Shown one piece after another: positions 1-14,138 of a stretch of DNA of 64,000 nucleotides (the first letter of the stretch is position 1; every line of letters starts with the position of its first letter). Position numbers and translations under genes: made by a program. Location of the stretch: positions 15,473,358 through 15,537,357 of the forward strand of contig NC_083653.1 in NCBI RefSeq assembly GCF_963576545.1, read 5' to 3'. The DNA comes from Limanda limanda (taxonomy: Eukaryota; Chordata; Actinopteri; Pleuronectiformes; Pleuronectidae). Below the pieces are notes generated by a model that was not told the DNA's origin, ran no database searches, and was given only the letters and a program-made list of their open reading frames with translations.

Positions 1-245
1 TGTAGAAAAGCGATAATTTCCACTGTTCGTTTCGGTGGTCTACGGGAAACGTGGTTTACACAACCACAGCAGGGTGATTATCCTTTTAACTAATTGTCGT
101 GAAGAAACGAAACGTGTCTGAATGATGACTTTAGTTTGTCGTGAAATCGGCGAAGTCTGAAAAACCTACCGACTGCTTGAAACCAACCAGAGGAACCAGC
201 CGACCGTGAATCACCGCAGCAGCAGAGGGGGGACGACAGAGGACA
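1..245. promoter_or_regulatory. CpG-rich left edge, possible edge of a CpG island
   Basis: By hand count the first 240 bases hold about 16 CpG dinucleotides, while the next kilobase is AT-rich and nearly free of them. Vertebrate genomes are usually CpG-depleted outside promoters and first exons, so this could be the border of an island that continues to the left. No splice site, start codon context or recognised peptide supports a specific gene here. Confidence 0.25.
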
Positions 246-1839
246 GTAGGAAGGACAAACACTGACTCATGTCTGCGTTCTTTATTCTCTCCAGACTTCA
301 CTTGATTGACGATGTGTAACACGTCATTAAGTTAATAGTGATTTTGCTGTTGTGACCATTACAGCTGCTGCTTAACGAATAGCATTTAATTGTAAGGTCT
401 GACGTATCAGATGCTCTATCATGTTTTATAAAGTTAATGTGATATAATGGATCTTCTTGCTGTGATATAATATATATTATTATCCTAATCCTCCTTCGCA
501 CAATTGCCCACATGTTCACTATCAGGTAGACAGAAACATTTGAATATGCAACATAAAGGTCCATTCATATTAAGGAAAAGTAGCATTAGAATCTACTAGT
601 GGCCCTTCCCTTAAACCTTTCGAGCTGGCTACTTTTCCCTCTAACCTGCTTCTCCATAGAAAAGCCTGGTATGTTGCCCACACAATATGTACAGTTTATA
701 ACAACAGCAAGGTCGGCACCATGTTGTAAGTTTCTCTCCCTACATCACTGCTGGATTCCTTTTGTCAAAGAAGTTCAGTAGCCTATACAGAAGTAAATCA
801 AGATTCCTCAATACAGTACGCACACACAAAATTAAATGGAAATACCGCAGGCTGAATACTGAATGTCGTGCACCATGTCAGATTTACAATGCAGCCGATG
901 ATCCCAATTAAAAGCACTGGACTCTTGCGTATATGTGCTGCTACGTCCTTCAGGGATATATAATGAAACTGTTGTTCACACAAAGTAACACTCAGAATAT
1001 GTTACATTATGAGGTATTTGAATATTTACTCAATATAACACTGTACCTTTACTCTTTTAAAATAAATATAATATTTAAAATGCAAAAAATCATAAAGTAA
1101 ATGAGACCACACCATTGTATAAAAGATAATTAAAATTATCTCTGTTGCAGTGTGCTTCATAATCACAGTATTTGGCGGCATAGTGAGTACTTTATCTACT
1201 TAAAGTACATTTTGCTCTTGTAGAATACATGCATACATATACTGAAGCAATTCTTTGAATGCTAGAATTGTAATAGTATACTTCAGTTGTTATACTGATA
1301 TCTCAGACTAATACATCAGTAGGTAGTGCTGAGCCATAACACATTAACAACATTAACCTATAGTAGCTGGATATTTTATACACAAAGTGACATGACGGAC
1401 ATCAATCAAAAACGGTCTTTTATTGAGACTGTTCTCTTGTAAAGGAAAAAAAAACTCTTAGGTGGTCTGTGCCAGCAGCTTGTTACGAGCCACAGTTACA
1501 TTTTATTGTTAGCTGACCTTCAGTGGCCGTAATTATTATGACAGGAACGAGTGACATAGTTCACTCCAGGTGTGGGAGGATGGATCACAGCACACGGAAG
1601 CCAAATTTGTCTTTTATTTCAACCATGACTGATCCCCAAAGTAAACTGTGGGTTGATTATTGTAACCATGACAACAAAGGAAGTACTAATCCAACCCGAC
1701 CCACTATACTTTCCAGTAGTTCTTGTGCCTGATTGACAAAACCACGACTGTTACTTAAACTTTTTGCAGGATTATGACATACAACAGAAACAAGTTAATC
1801 ATTTATTAAGCGTGACGGTTTAGTAAATTACCCGTGTAG

Positions 1840-1985
1840 TGACCATCTGCGTGTACACTACTTTTCATGATGCATTGTGGGATACGATGAGTCCACTAGG
1901 GTAAAAATCATTCAGACATTACTACAGAATGGTGATCTACCTATATTTTAGACCGTATAGGGATTAATCAGTGATTTGGGATATA
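1840..1985. repeat. dispersed repeat remnant, teleost MITE-like
   Basis: The stretch contains 'gatgcattgtgggatacgat' followed about 90 bases later by 'gtatagggattaatcagtg' and 'tttgggatatagcc'. This order of motifs resembles an interspersed family I know from many teleost genomes, with gcattgtgggata and tatagggaatag blocks. Assignment is by memory of the family; borders are approximate. Confidence 0.4.
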
Positions 1986-4521
1986 GCCTGGGAGACACTT
2001 CCGGTCGATGAACTTTGCTTTCATTTTACATTTAATTATAATATTTTATTTCTTGTCACAGCTTTAGGTTTTGGTCAAGTCAAAAGATCTCCCTGACTAC
2101 ATCAAACGTGATCATCCCTCAGCATTGAAACCAAGCATGGGAGAAAATACAGAACAGCCTTTTAATACAGAACTGTCACCTAGACTTTTCAGTAAAAGCC
2201 TTCGTGAGGGTAAAAGAGTTAAATATAAACAACATAAATTATGCAAATGGATTACAGATGTTGTGACTTGCTTACTCCAAAGAGCATCTTTGTTTCTCAA
2301 GGGTGTCTATTTTTCTTTTTTCTTAGCAAACTACTTCTTACTTTTTGTCCAAAAAGCAGAAACACTCCAGTCTTCCCTTCAAACAGTGAGCTGACATTAT
2401 AAAATAGCTTGTCTGAGTGCCTGCTCCCGAGCTGTTTCTTAGACTGTGATGTCAACACGTTACACAATTGGTTGATTCAACTCCAAATCTGCAATTTAAC
2501 CTTTAAAGCTGAAGCGGAGCCCTCGTTTTTTGTCGCCCAGCTGAATATTTCTTCGCATCGTGACCCAATATTCCCGCTTCCGTGTCCAGGGTTCATTATT
2601 CTATATTAAGGTGTGCCCTGGAAGATCTAGGTTGAGCTATCATTACCTGAAGGCAGCTTTTTTCCCTCTCTTTCTGCTGAAGGCACCCACTTAAATTGAT
2701 TGTGGTCAAAGAAAAAGAAAACATTAATATTTATCAGGTGGAGACAGAAGGAGAAGACACAATCTTACAGTTGTTCTAATTAAAATCCTTTAAATTTGTA
2801 TTGAGCGAGGTATGGATGTGACCAGAAATCTCATGTGTGTGACCTGCATATTTCCGTGGTAAATGAGACACGTTAAATGATGTGCCAGAGGGAAAATGGG
2901 TCTTTTCAAGCAGCACACACTGTTCCGATCATCACAGATAACCGAGCTGGAAGGCCAGGGACCTCATTTAAGGGCTATTTACCATACACCAGATTTTCTA
3001 TGGAGCTGCAGCCGGCTGCAAGAAATGGGCAAAGAAAAGAGAGAAAACCTGCAAGAGGAAACAATAATTTGCGACCGCGTTTGTGTGCTGATTATATTAT
3101 TTTTTGTACAGCTTACAAAGACACCGGTGGTTAATAATTCCATCTCATCTCGACATCCTGTGCTGTGAATGTTTTCTCGGCTCCTCCCCGGTCTCAGTAC
3201 TCTGCACTGAAAATGAGGCAGTACGGGAGAAGAGGACCCACTTTTATCAAAAACAAAGAGGTGGGATGTGACTAATTCCCGAGCACATCCTCCGGTCGTA
3301 TCGACGCTGACTGATTCATCAGAACGAAGCAGCAAAAGAAGAGCACCTCTATTTTAATGGGAGTCATAATCCTGGATCAGTGGAATTTGCCTGTGAAAAG
3401 CTATTGTTGTCACTTCTCAACATGTTTAGACAGATCCCATTAGATGTGTAACAATAAATGAGGAACAATGAGCTGTCTGTCTTTGTCATCAGCTCATTGT
3501 CTTGACATTTGTTACACTTATCCCATTGATAATCTTTCCTAACCACTCAGTCTTTAAGGTGGTGCACCAGTCAGCAAACTGGCAAAGCCCTTTACTGGCT
3601 ATGGGAGTTGTGACTTGTCCGTTGGGAGCAAAGAAAGAAGTAATGTGGTGTTGTGATAAAGACTGAGTCAACTCAGTGTCAGACAAAGCTATGATCTTTT
3701 CCTAAACCTTAATCAAGATGTTTTTGTGGCGTAACCAAACCAGAACTTAACCATAGGGGTCTCAGATCAGAGAATGACTGTAATTTTGCAATGTTGCAAA
3801 TATTCTTGTGGCACAAACAGCACATTGTGAGAAATTGCAGAAATTTGACGGCACAAGGCCTCGTTAGTTGGATTTCGACCATGATGTTGTGTCTTTCATC
3901 CATAAATATTTGATCATAGAATTCAAGGGGCTTCTCCCTAAATTTGTCATTGCTGTTGATTAGATGTTTTCAGGGGCCTCCTCTAATCTCGGGGCCACAG
4001 ACATTTGCCTGCTTTACCTACCCGGTCGCTAAGCCCCTGTTTGTGACTTGTTGTCTTATTTGCCATCTGTTTTTATTGGCGCAATAATGACCACTGTTCC
4101 AAACGTTTAATTCACATATAGAAAAAGACAATGAGCACATTTTAGGGAATGGCTCAGTGTGTGTTTGTGTGTGTGTGTCTGTGTGTTTGTGCTGTAGCTG
4201 TAGGTGAGAGAACCTTCTCTCGCACTGATGAGTCACAGTAGGTTGAAAAATACCAGCTTTAGGGATTTTTTTTTCTCCATGTGCTTAATTAAAGCAACAT
4301 AATGGCTACATCACCATGTTCTGTGTACAACACTAGCGCCGTGTTTGGGTTGTTGTTGCAGTTATGATTGGTATTAAAGTTTATTGGACAGTCATAGAGT
4401 TGCTGGGAGCTGGCTGGGGCTCTGACTTTTGGCCTGCCCACATGCCTTCGCAGGGCACTTCCCTCCCGCCAGAGTTATGGGGTACTTGACTTCGGAGAGT
4501 TTGCATACCAATGAGAAATGG

Positions 4522-4523
<2 letters not shown>

Positions 4524-4586
<63 letters not shown>
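4524..4586. repeat. (TG)n microsatellite
   Basis: An uninterrupted TG dinucleotide run of about 31 copies. It produces spurious Val/Cys open frames, which are not genes. Confidence 0.97.
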
Positions 4587-4589
<3 letters not shown>

Positions 4590-7554
4590 GGGGGTCTTTC
4601 TTTTGTTCCCGCGCTGGAATATACAGCCTCGTTTTATCGGCTTAACGGCCTCATTTAGATGAGCCTAATGACTCTTACTAATGTTCTGGCATGGCCGAGC
4701 GATTGTCACTGTTCTCGAAAGCAATGTCCTCTGCATGCACATTGTATATCTCCATTATGAGGCCTGCTCTCACTGCAAAAAAACAACCTATTCATTGTCC
4801 CCTTCCATTGCTTAGGATTTATATTGATACAATGCAAAATGTCCTTGGTTATAACAGTTTAAAGGTTACAATGACTGGGTCATTTCGTGCAGCTGTATAA
4901 TAGTTTGGGGTAAATTTGAAAGAAGTTGTATTAATCTACTATTCACATAGTTGTTATTAAGTGTATCCTGGTTCTTTTACTTATTTGCTCCCCAGAACTA
5001 TAGTTTTTGGCCGCAGATTTAAGTCCTGGTAAGTTCACTAAAATGCTAAATACCCTGAATATCATTTCCTGCCGGCTCTTCAAAGTTCAAAGAATACATT
5101 GCAGAAAAAGGGAAAAGTTTAATCTCCACTTCCAGTCATTATTAGCACTATTAGCTGTCTCTGCGTTCGCCCCTATCACTGCTTGTGATGACTCCGCTGT
5201 GTCTCACTCTGTGTGCAGCCTGATAGCTTCCATTAAAGATCAGAGTGTGAAACCAGCACTTGGCTACTCTGTTATGGATCAATTTAAATGAAGGACCACG
5301 CTTGGCGTCAACACAGATCAATATGTGGACGGGCTTCCTGATGTGGTCATAACCACCGAAGCAGGCCCATTATCTGAAGCGCTCTCGTCAAAGACAAATG
5401 TAAAAGCACGTGCAGTCGAATATATGACAGGAAATCAATGCTCCCTGATAGGGACTGAAACCTGACAGCTCAATAAGCTTCGGAGGGGAGATGTTCCCTC
5501 GTATTCCTCCTCTTCCTCCCCGTCCCAGCCGACCTGTATCCTATTCCTACAAGGGACTTAACAGCTCAACCCTGCAGACTATTTCAGATTACAAGCGCCT
5601 GTCAACAAGTGCACAGGGAACGAGTGGGTAAGGGAAATATGAATCTGTGTACTACACAGGTGCTACTGCTGAGCACAGAGGTGTCTTTACAGCCCGTCTC
5701 CAGTGGTGTCATTACCTCATTCAGATACAGTAAAGGGGCCGTGCACACTCCTGGTCAAGAAGAGGGACCTATATGTGAAAACTTCATTCAAAAGAAACTT
5801 GCTGCATCAGCAGCTGCCAAGGAACTTAAAGATCTTAAAGTTAGAACACTATTTTTCCCAGAACCTTGAACAAATACAGGTATCTATGCAAAATTGTTGT
5901 ATCAGAGGAAAGTATCTGAGGTGTTGATGGTCTCTGCTTTGAATTGTATTGATCAGCGTGTGTGTGATGTGTCGTCTTACATACGACGACAGAGAAAGAA
6001 GACACCCCAGGCTGTAAGCCCCTCTTCTATGTGCATGGGTATGCTGGTTTTATATTTGGCCGCAAGAGCAGTATTTAGTAACATGACTCATCTATGTAAG
6101 TGATTAATCATCTAAAAGATTAATGTTGTCTGTCTGAGTCCGTGGAGCAGAAACACTTTTTCATCTAGCACATTATCACATTAATGAAATAACTAAACCG
6201 GATAAAACAAATCTAATCATTTTATAAATGCCAAAGCCCAGTTAGCCTGTTAGTCTTCTAAGAAAGTAGATTTGTTTTGTTTTGTTTTAATGAAGTCGTA
6301 CTTTTTATAGATTCGATGCTGGGATGTACTCGCTACAGGGATCCAAAGCAAATCTTTGTAAGTCTTCATGTTTCACCGGCACTGGGACGGATAAAATGGA
6401 CACTAAACTATGATTCTCAGCCTCTCAGTTTCGAGGTGAAATGGGGAAAGCACACAAGCATGCCAACTGGCTGGAGGACGTTGACAAGTTTACTGTTTGT
6501 GTGATAAAACTGCAGCTCAGCTGCAGTATATGAGTCCACTGAAGAGAGCTGGACACCATCAAAACAGAAAAAACAAAGGGAAAAACAGAATATGGGAGAG
6601 CTACAACACGGTCAGGCTCACTGCATCAATTTTGGCTCTTGAAATATGTACCTTCAGTCCAGACAGAGCTTCTCCAGTATTTATCAAAAAAGGGGGAAAA
6701 AATAAAAACACAGACTTTCCAAGCACAGAGGATCCTCTTTTATAGCTGGTATGAATGGAATTCTTCAATTTCCTTCAGAATTCACGATAGTCTGACTCTG
6801 GAATGCTTGACTATTACATTTATTGGAATGGCATTTTATATAATGGCAAAGTCTCCTTTGAATAGATTCCTTTGATTTCAATGCAGACTTTACTTTTTTA
6901 ACTAGTTCATGCTCTAGTTTGGAACCTTCTTGATTATTTATTTACCAAACTGCTTGCTGTTAAGGAATAAATCGAGCTCGGAGGCACCAGCACATCTTAA
7001 AAAACATCCTAATTTTACTTGTCAATTGTAACTTTCGACACAGGATATGGGCCTTGAAATTACTTTTGCCATCTGTATAGAGTCGCATTTGCATTTGAAA
7101 ACCCAACAACATTAGAGCAAATCAAGAGAAGCTCATTCAAAAGCAATTGAAAGGCAAATCCAAACAGACAGAAAAAAAAATCCCCCCATAATTCAAGCAG
7201 AGGTCTGTTTATCCACCTGCCGCTGTGTAGTTCATGGCTATTGCTGAGTTTCTTTAAGGGTTTTGGATCTCTAATGATCCCAGCATGTTTCTGAAGGGTA
7301 TATCTTACCCCAAGCAGTGCTCTGTGTCGACTCCCCCCTGTGCCTGCAGGAGCACAGAGCTGCCACTGACCACTTCATCCTGTGGGATAAAACCAGTCTT
7401 TCAGTCTCCACTTACACCCTGGGGGAGCAGGGCTGGAGCTCCAAGGCTGAAACCTCAAACGCTGGATCACGGCCACAGGTTACACATGGGGCTGCCTGTG
7501 CTTTGCTTTTTGTGGACTTGTGCTTTTGGCTGAGAAAGTCTGAAACTCATGAGA

Positions 7555-7610
7555 GCCATTTTCAGACATGAACTTTGGAAAATTGAAAGTTTTCCTTTCA
7601 CATATGAAGA
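7555..7610. repeat. dispersed repeat fragment, copy 1
   Basis: The 20-mer 'gccattttcagacatgaact' occurs here and again exactly at 59483-59502, and the following bases are loosely similar. Two exact copies of a 20-mer 52 kb apart in unrelated introns indicate a dispersed repeat. The motif resembles the end of a common fish element, but I cannot name the family. Confidence 0.5.
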
Positions 7611-9408
7611 AGGCAGCTGAAGCATGTGCAGGTCAGGCTGCTTATATAAATATAAATATCAGCGTTTAGCATATGAGCACATTTTCTCGTGAGGCTTAGA
7701 GGTCGACCATTGAAGCACATTTAATTCCTTTTTTTCCGGTAAATGCTCAGTGGCTTATAAAAAAGTCCCCAAAATAATAGGCTAGTAAGAGGCTTGTGGG
7801 CACGCTGGGAATTTGAATACCTTCGTGGAGTCATGAGTGGTTTTGATTTGACTATGCTGCAACGCTGATTCTACTGCATCTCACTTAATACTGCTGTTCT
7901 CAGGCACCTCAATGAAAGGTCAACTGTTCTATTCATGTCCAGAGTTCATATATGAGGAGCTGAAATATTTGACCATTGTGCTCTCATAATGTCGCAGCAC
8001 TGCGTCATTAATTAGGCACATTTGCAGCAACTAGCAGCCAGAGGCCGTGCCTGTGTTTTCAGTTTAATAACTCACATTTATAATCTGAATAGAGATTTTG
8101 CCTCCCAGGTGCTGCGGTGATGTAACACTGTAAAATGCTTTGTTGTGTTGGTTCCAGCAAACCAAATCCTATTAGATGTGGATGGGAAGATAAAAAATAA
8201 AAAAAATAAAGCCTTATTTTAACTCGTTCAGTGCCTGTTCTAAACCTGTCTGCTCGGAAAGAGCTGTTAGAGTGGCCTGTGTTGATGCTCCAGAGCTACT
8301 TCAGAATTCTTTCTTTTCATGAGACGGTTGGTCGTGTGTCCTCCTCAAAAAGATCTACAGTAAACTGTCACTTTTTATTGTTTGTGTGCTGGATGTTGTG
8401 TGCAGAGCTTTCTGTAAATTGTTGTCTCTGGTGCAGAGTAAATTAGAAATCTTTGTTTTCATCCTTCCCAGTGTACCTGCAGTGAAGCTGTTGCTTCCAA
8501 CTGGATTCTGTTTGCGTTTTTTGCACTGATTTATGCTCAATGACTTTCATAGACAGAAACTGAATTTGCTTTATTACTGTTCACATGTTTAATTGTTTGG
8601 TGTTATTGTTTCATACATTGCATATTGGCTATTTTAGAGGTCTGTTAAAGCAAATTACCCAATCTGATGCAAGTCCAGCACCGGCGACACCCGTGGCTCT
8701 CTGTGTCAGTCCAATACAGTGAAATCAAATTACCTAATTGACCAGGCGCAACAGATATAATTTGCCACGGGCCACCAGTTGGTGACCAAATTGTTCTGTG
8801 TTCGACACTGCACCTCCTCGGCTCGTTAAAAATACACATGCCAAGTATGAAGTGGATAAGATGAACGATTCTGTCGTGTTTCCTATACAGAAAGTCAAAC
8901 ATTTGTGGAACCAGTAGGAAGATACTATGTGGTTTACAATAAGCTACAGTTGAGTAAAGTATTTTGTCAGACCAGAATGGGGTGTTGGCCAGAAGCTGTT
9001 TTGTACTTGCAGTCCCTATTGACCGAAAGGCTGCGTCTTTGTCTGCCAGATCTCTCAGTGCCCAGTGAAAGTCAATAGGAGGCTCCATTGGGATCGAGGC
9101 ATCCATCTAACCGCCTGTCTGTCACATTTATAATCTCCCTGTGTATGAATACATCACAGAGTGAGGGTCATCGCCCATGGAATATGTTCCAGACCTGCGA
9201 GAGTTCGGCTCATTTCCATAGATGCTAATGCTAGATGTTATTTCCCCCTACACTTATAGTCTCTATAAACGCCGAGGCAAATGGAACCATAAAGATATTG
9301 CTTAAAAAAAGATGATCTGCCCAACATTTAACTTTTGTAAGCAAACGCATGTGGCCTTGTGAACTCCATACTTCAATTGAAAGTATCTTTCAGGAGCAGC
9401 ATCTCCTG

Positions 9409-9429
9409 CCCCCCCCCCCCCCCCCCCCC
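9409..9429. repeat. poly-C tract (C21)
   Basis: A run of 21 consecutive cytosines. On the minus strand it is a G21 run, able to form G-quadruplexes and prone to length errors in sequencing. Confidence 0.95.
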
Positions 9430-9960
9430 ATAACCTGCTTTTGTCACTTGTTTCGTCCAAGGAGAGACGAGGGCAGAGGCGGCGCGATCAATTCGGTGAA
9501 AACTATTTATTTTGCTACAATAGCATACGGCCCTTTCATATTTACATTAATATTCTGTGATGTTGACCTAATGATCGTTCCTCTGAAGGCAGCAGCGTCC
9601 TCAAAACCTCCTTCTGTCAAGGCAACGCTGAAGTACCGCATGTCAGAGAGCCACAGAAGGTGCATTCACACGATGGTAATGTCATTCCTTTGTTCAGATA
9701 GTCGGACTTTGCCCGGTGTCAAACAGTAGCTCTGCCACTGCATTTTCCCACTGAATTCCTGAATGAATTGCATATACTACGTGTGTTGCGTGTGTTGTAA
9801 AATGTTTTTTTAATCTCCCCACTTTCTTGGCACAGAATATATTATTTCCATCATATTGCAAAATCCAAAAGGAATACAATTTATTCCTTTGTGCTTAATG
9901 GCTGTTTGCCCCGTTAATACTCATTTATTACAGCCTCACAAATATATTTAACGCGAAAAA

Positions 9961-9968
<8 letters not shown>

Positions 9969-10001
<33 letters not shown>
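9969..10001. repeat. (CA)n microsatellite
   Basis: About 16 copies of the CA dinucleotide, preceded by an imperfect acacactcgc start. Confidence 0.95.
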
Positions 10002-10002
<1 letters not shown>

Positions 10003-11499
10003 CTAAATAAAGTAGTCATTTTGCCTCAATTTCAACCACAGACAAGAGCTACAGTCGTCTCTAGGTCTCTGAAGCTGCTGCTGTGACAGGCTGTGGATAT
10101 TTTGTTCCCCAAACACTCACCACACATCAGGCAGGGTCATGCCCTGCTGGAGACCTGTGTCTCTCACTGTCCTGGTCTGTGCCAGTGGAGGGCAACATGC
10201 TCCCTGACACGCTCTCCTGGGAAGTGCTACCATGACAAAAGGAAACCTCCCCAGCTCCCATGTCCCAGCACTGCGTCGTCTGTAAGACACATCGCTGCGT
10301 CGCTCGGTCCCACAGACAGGACATGTTCATGGTGCGGTTACAGCCCGGTCACTTACGCTGTCTCCAAGAGAAAAGAAGCTACAAGAAGGGGAAGGGGTCG
10401 AGGTAGTGTATCGAAGGGCAAACGCTGTAACCTCATGGGATGTTAGGCGTGGTTTCCAGCCCTGCTCTTCCACTCAAGCTTGTCGGCCTCGCCCCCGCGA
10501 TCACGCTTCTTCCTCATGGTACGTGTGCGTCGAGCCAGGAGCCCGTCGAGCCCGTCGGAGTGCCTAAGCTTGAATTTCAGTGGATGTGAAGTGTGTTCCA
10601 CTTCAGTTGTTTTGCCAGGGGCTCGAAATTTTACAGTCCGTATCCCTAGCCCTTTCTAGCATATATATATTTATGTATGCAGGCACTTGTGCTGGGGTCA
10701 GTGTTTAGCGTCTTTGTGTGGAAGGATCGGCCCTTGTTTGGATTTTCGAAGGTTGGTTTTACAACCTGCCAGTCAGGAACAGTCAAACACCAGTAATGGC
10801 TGACACTTGTCTTGTTCTTGTTCTTGTTCTTGCTTCAGTGCAGATGATTCTTTTTTATGTATTTCTCTTTTGGTAAATGATTAGCATTGTTAGGTAGAAT
10901 AATGACAAATAAACAGCAGCAACTGAAACACTGATTCGACGACCTAACTTGACTTCTTTTGTGCGTTTTAATGTTTTAGCTGTTGAGTCTAACAACACAA
11001 ACATTTCAGCTGCTAAAACACATTTTCAAAGCCAATTGTCGTTGCACTCAATATTACCCGTCTTTATTTTTGACTCAGCTCTTTGTTCCCCCTTGATTTG
11101 GGACAACAATAGAGAGATAACACAAGTTTACAAGCAGATTTTTAAAGGAATAGTTTTAAATCGTGGCTTTTGCATTCAGAGCCGTTATGGAAGTGGATTT
11201 TTACTTATCAGCCTCTATCAGCAGGGAGGGATTTCATTAGAGCTTTGCTAAAGATTTTCATCCATAGTGATTTCTCTGACTGTTCCAAAGTGTCATTCAT
11301 TTTATTCACAGCGCGGTCTGTAAATACCGCATAATATTCTCTTTTTCGCCAACTTTTTAAGTCTTCCTTACAACCTTGATATCTTCAATTAAAGTTTCCT
11401 CTCATGTTTGTATAGTTAAATACTTGGATCAGCTCCAGTGAAAATAAATATTACCTGGATTTCCTCTCAGTCTCTGCAGTATGCAGCCATCATACTGAA

Positions 11500-11740
11500 G
11501 TACGCGCCTTTCTCCGTCGGTGGCGCCGCACTGTTTCGGCGTTTCGGTGTACCGCATTTTAAGATGGCGGACAAAAAAATGGCTGCTGTAGTCTCTTTGT
11601 TTACCCGGGAGATGCTCTGCTATGTTCCAGTCTAAAAGATTGGACACAGCCGCCCCGTGGTTCTGCTCCGGCGTTCAGCACCATTATGACGGAAGCCCAG
11701 AACGAATCCACTCCTCATTTAGGTGTCAGCTCGTTGTCAT
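11500..11740 (+). promoter_or_regulatory. CpG cluster with YY1-type site, candidate promoter
   Basis: About 19 CpGs fall in this 240-bp island inside CpG-poor intron. At 11561-11570 it carries 'aagatggcgg', the YY1 consensus typical of sites just downstream of vertebrate transcription starts, with an ATG inside it. That ATG opens a 23-codon frame ending at 11635 (MADKKMAAVV...). A donor-like aca|gtaagt lies at 11763. No known gene product is recognised. It could be an alternative first exon of KLHL29, a non-coding RNA start, or a GC-rich repeat fragment. Confidence 0.3.
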
Positions 11741-14138
11741 GGAAAGGAGATACCTCTATACAGTAAGTGAATAATGTCCGAAAAGAGAATGAGTTGTGCG
11801 CTCCTTGACGCTCCTGGTCAGTTCCAGACCACACTCGGGTTGGAGCTCTCTACACGGAGCCAGGGGAGGGAAAAAGGAGTTGTGTGCTTTTTTTTGTGCT
11901 TTTTCTTTCTCGCTCTCCGTTTTAGAAAAGCTGAAAATGATCTGTCAAAGACAATGATACAAGACTGTGTGATGGATGGCTGTGGCTTACTCTGCCTCTC
12001 AATCTTTCACTCCTTCCTCCTCTGCCATTCTCTCTGTTCCTTTTCTCTGAGGAAAGCCATTATTTCCATCACCCTCCACATCTCAGCCAAATTCACTGTA
12101 TCTGTCCATGCCTGGCCAAAGGGAAGAAAAAGCCATTCTGTCGAGGTTGAATTTCATTTCCCTGCCTGCACACACTGTGTTTTTTTATAATTTGTTCATG
12201 GTTTGGTATCACTGTGAGATATTATTTTACAGGCGTGCGCCATATAGCAAGGCGTGGCGGTGACTGCTGTTGTTGAAATTTTGATTATGATAAAATTTTG
12301 TGTACGCGCGTCTCCCCAGAGATAGCCGGCTGATTGTGGAGGTGTATTTTCTCATATGCATTTAAATTGCACAATAATGGCGGCTCCACTGTGGACGCAC
12401 CAGGAATCCAGCAAAAGATTCCCACGTCCACCCGGTCGCAGTAGATTAAACGGAAAAAACCTATCAGGAAAACAAGTGCCCATTAACACACCTTCCTGAT
12501 TACAATGTCAGCTGACTGACATCGCACCACGCCGAACCTCCCCCTCGCCTGCGGTCTGTTGTTTTCCTCTGGTGTGTAAAGAGCATTGCATCCTGAGAAA
12601 CACTGAACTTTAAAAGGTAGAACATAATCAACCGGACTTCACCCTGTGCATTACTATCTCATTGGGTCTGGCAGTCGTGCTAATGGCATTGCACGAGATT
12701 AGCTTTTCACTGGGCTATTGTTTGTGACACTGCTCTGTGTGTTGGTGTGTGTATGATAGTATGTGTGTGTGTGTGAGGCCCCAGCTTTCCCTCAACCATC
12801 CTCTTTTTCTCCTCTCTCTCCTCCTCCTCCTGCTTTCTCAAAACCCAGCTTTGCTACCACTCCAGCCCCTTTTTCCCCGACACCCCACCCAGACCTGTTA
12901 TTAAATCTCATAGCAGTTAGTTGATTTGATCAGTGTGTACTGTAACGTTGTTTACCGCAATGGGACCTGGGTGTTATAGACACACTAATCTCTCTCCCTC
13001 TTCTCTTTCTTGACGTTCCTCCAAGAGTCGAGCAGTAAAGTAATTTCTCTGGGGAAAACCGAAGCCGTCTTCCTAACCGGAGGGGAGCGCGTACGTTCAG
13101 ATTCTTGCTTTACCAACTCATGTCACAGACGCGATAGGTGCTCAGAGCTGCAGCTTATGCCCAACGTTCATGGTGCCTGTTTTCCTGTGGAGACCCCGGT
13201 GTCCTACCCTGTGCTATTGTAGGATTGAACCGTTGCAATAACTCACACAGGCAGACAAGGGCTGTCTCGAACTAAATTTAAAGGCAAACACAAGCAAACA
13301 TTTTCAGTTTCTTTGGATGTGGATGTTGTGGATGACTCAAAGCAGCCAAAGCCCTGGATCAACACGAGGCCCCTCCTGTGTGCGCCCACAGCAGATGGGT
13401 GGCCAGTGGCAAGAGGATTCTGATATAGGCACAATAACGCTGCTGGCTATTGCAGGAAGGCAGGGTTCGCATAGTGACAGTTGTCAGCGCTTACCATGTC
13501 CGAGAGAAATAGCTGATCCGTCAGCCGGGATCAGACTGCTGTCTCCGCTGCCCCGGACGGAGCAGGACGAGTTTATATTTAGTGCCTGATGCATCTTGAT
13601 TTTATCTTCCTCTCTTCAATACACAGATTCTGACATGTCTGCAACATCCAGTGGTTTGAGAGGGGAGAAGGACGCTCCGGATTTTGCTTCGTGTGCATAT
13701 GTGTGTGTGATCGTGTGTATCGGCATGTGGGATTGTGCACGAGAAGCAGATGGATAGCTGCTTCAGATTCTGAGATTACATTTTTTTTTATATTGCTTTA
13801 CAGTATGAAAATCAGTAAATGTTTAGAATATCAATTGTACATTTCTATTGTAAAAACAGTTCCTTGATGGAAACGTTGTTTTCTGAAAATAAACGATTAT
13901 TCAGTAATATTTAGTTGATTAATTGATGAATTGGTTTTGATACGCAGTTTAATTAATGAAATGGAAAAAAAAATCCTTGTAAAATATTGAAAGGTTTTTG
14001 GAAGCTTTTGTCTGTGTTTTACCTAAAGTCAATTATTAATGTTTTTCTATGAAAGTAGAGAAATTTAATTGAAAAAGTAATCGACACATGAAATGATTAT
14101 CAAAATAAAACACACGTCCATACAACCCAAATCGGTTG

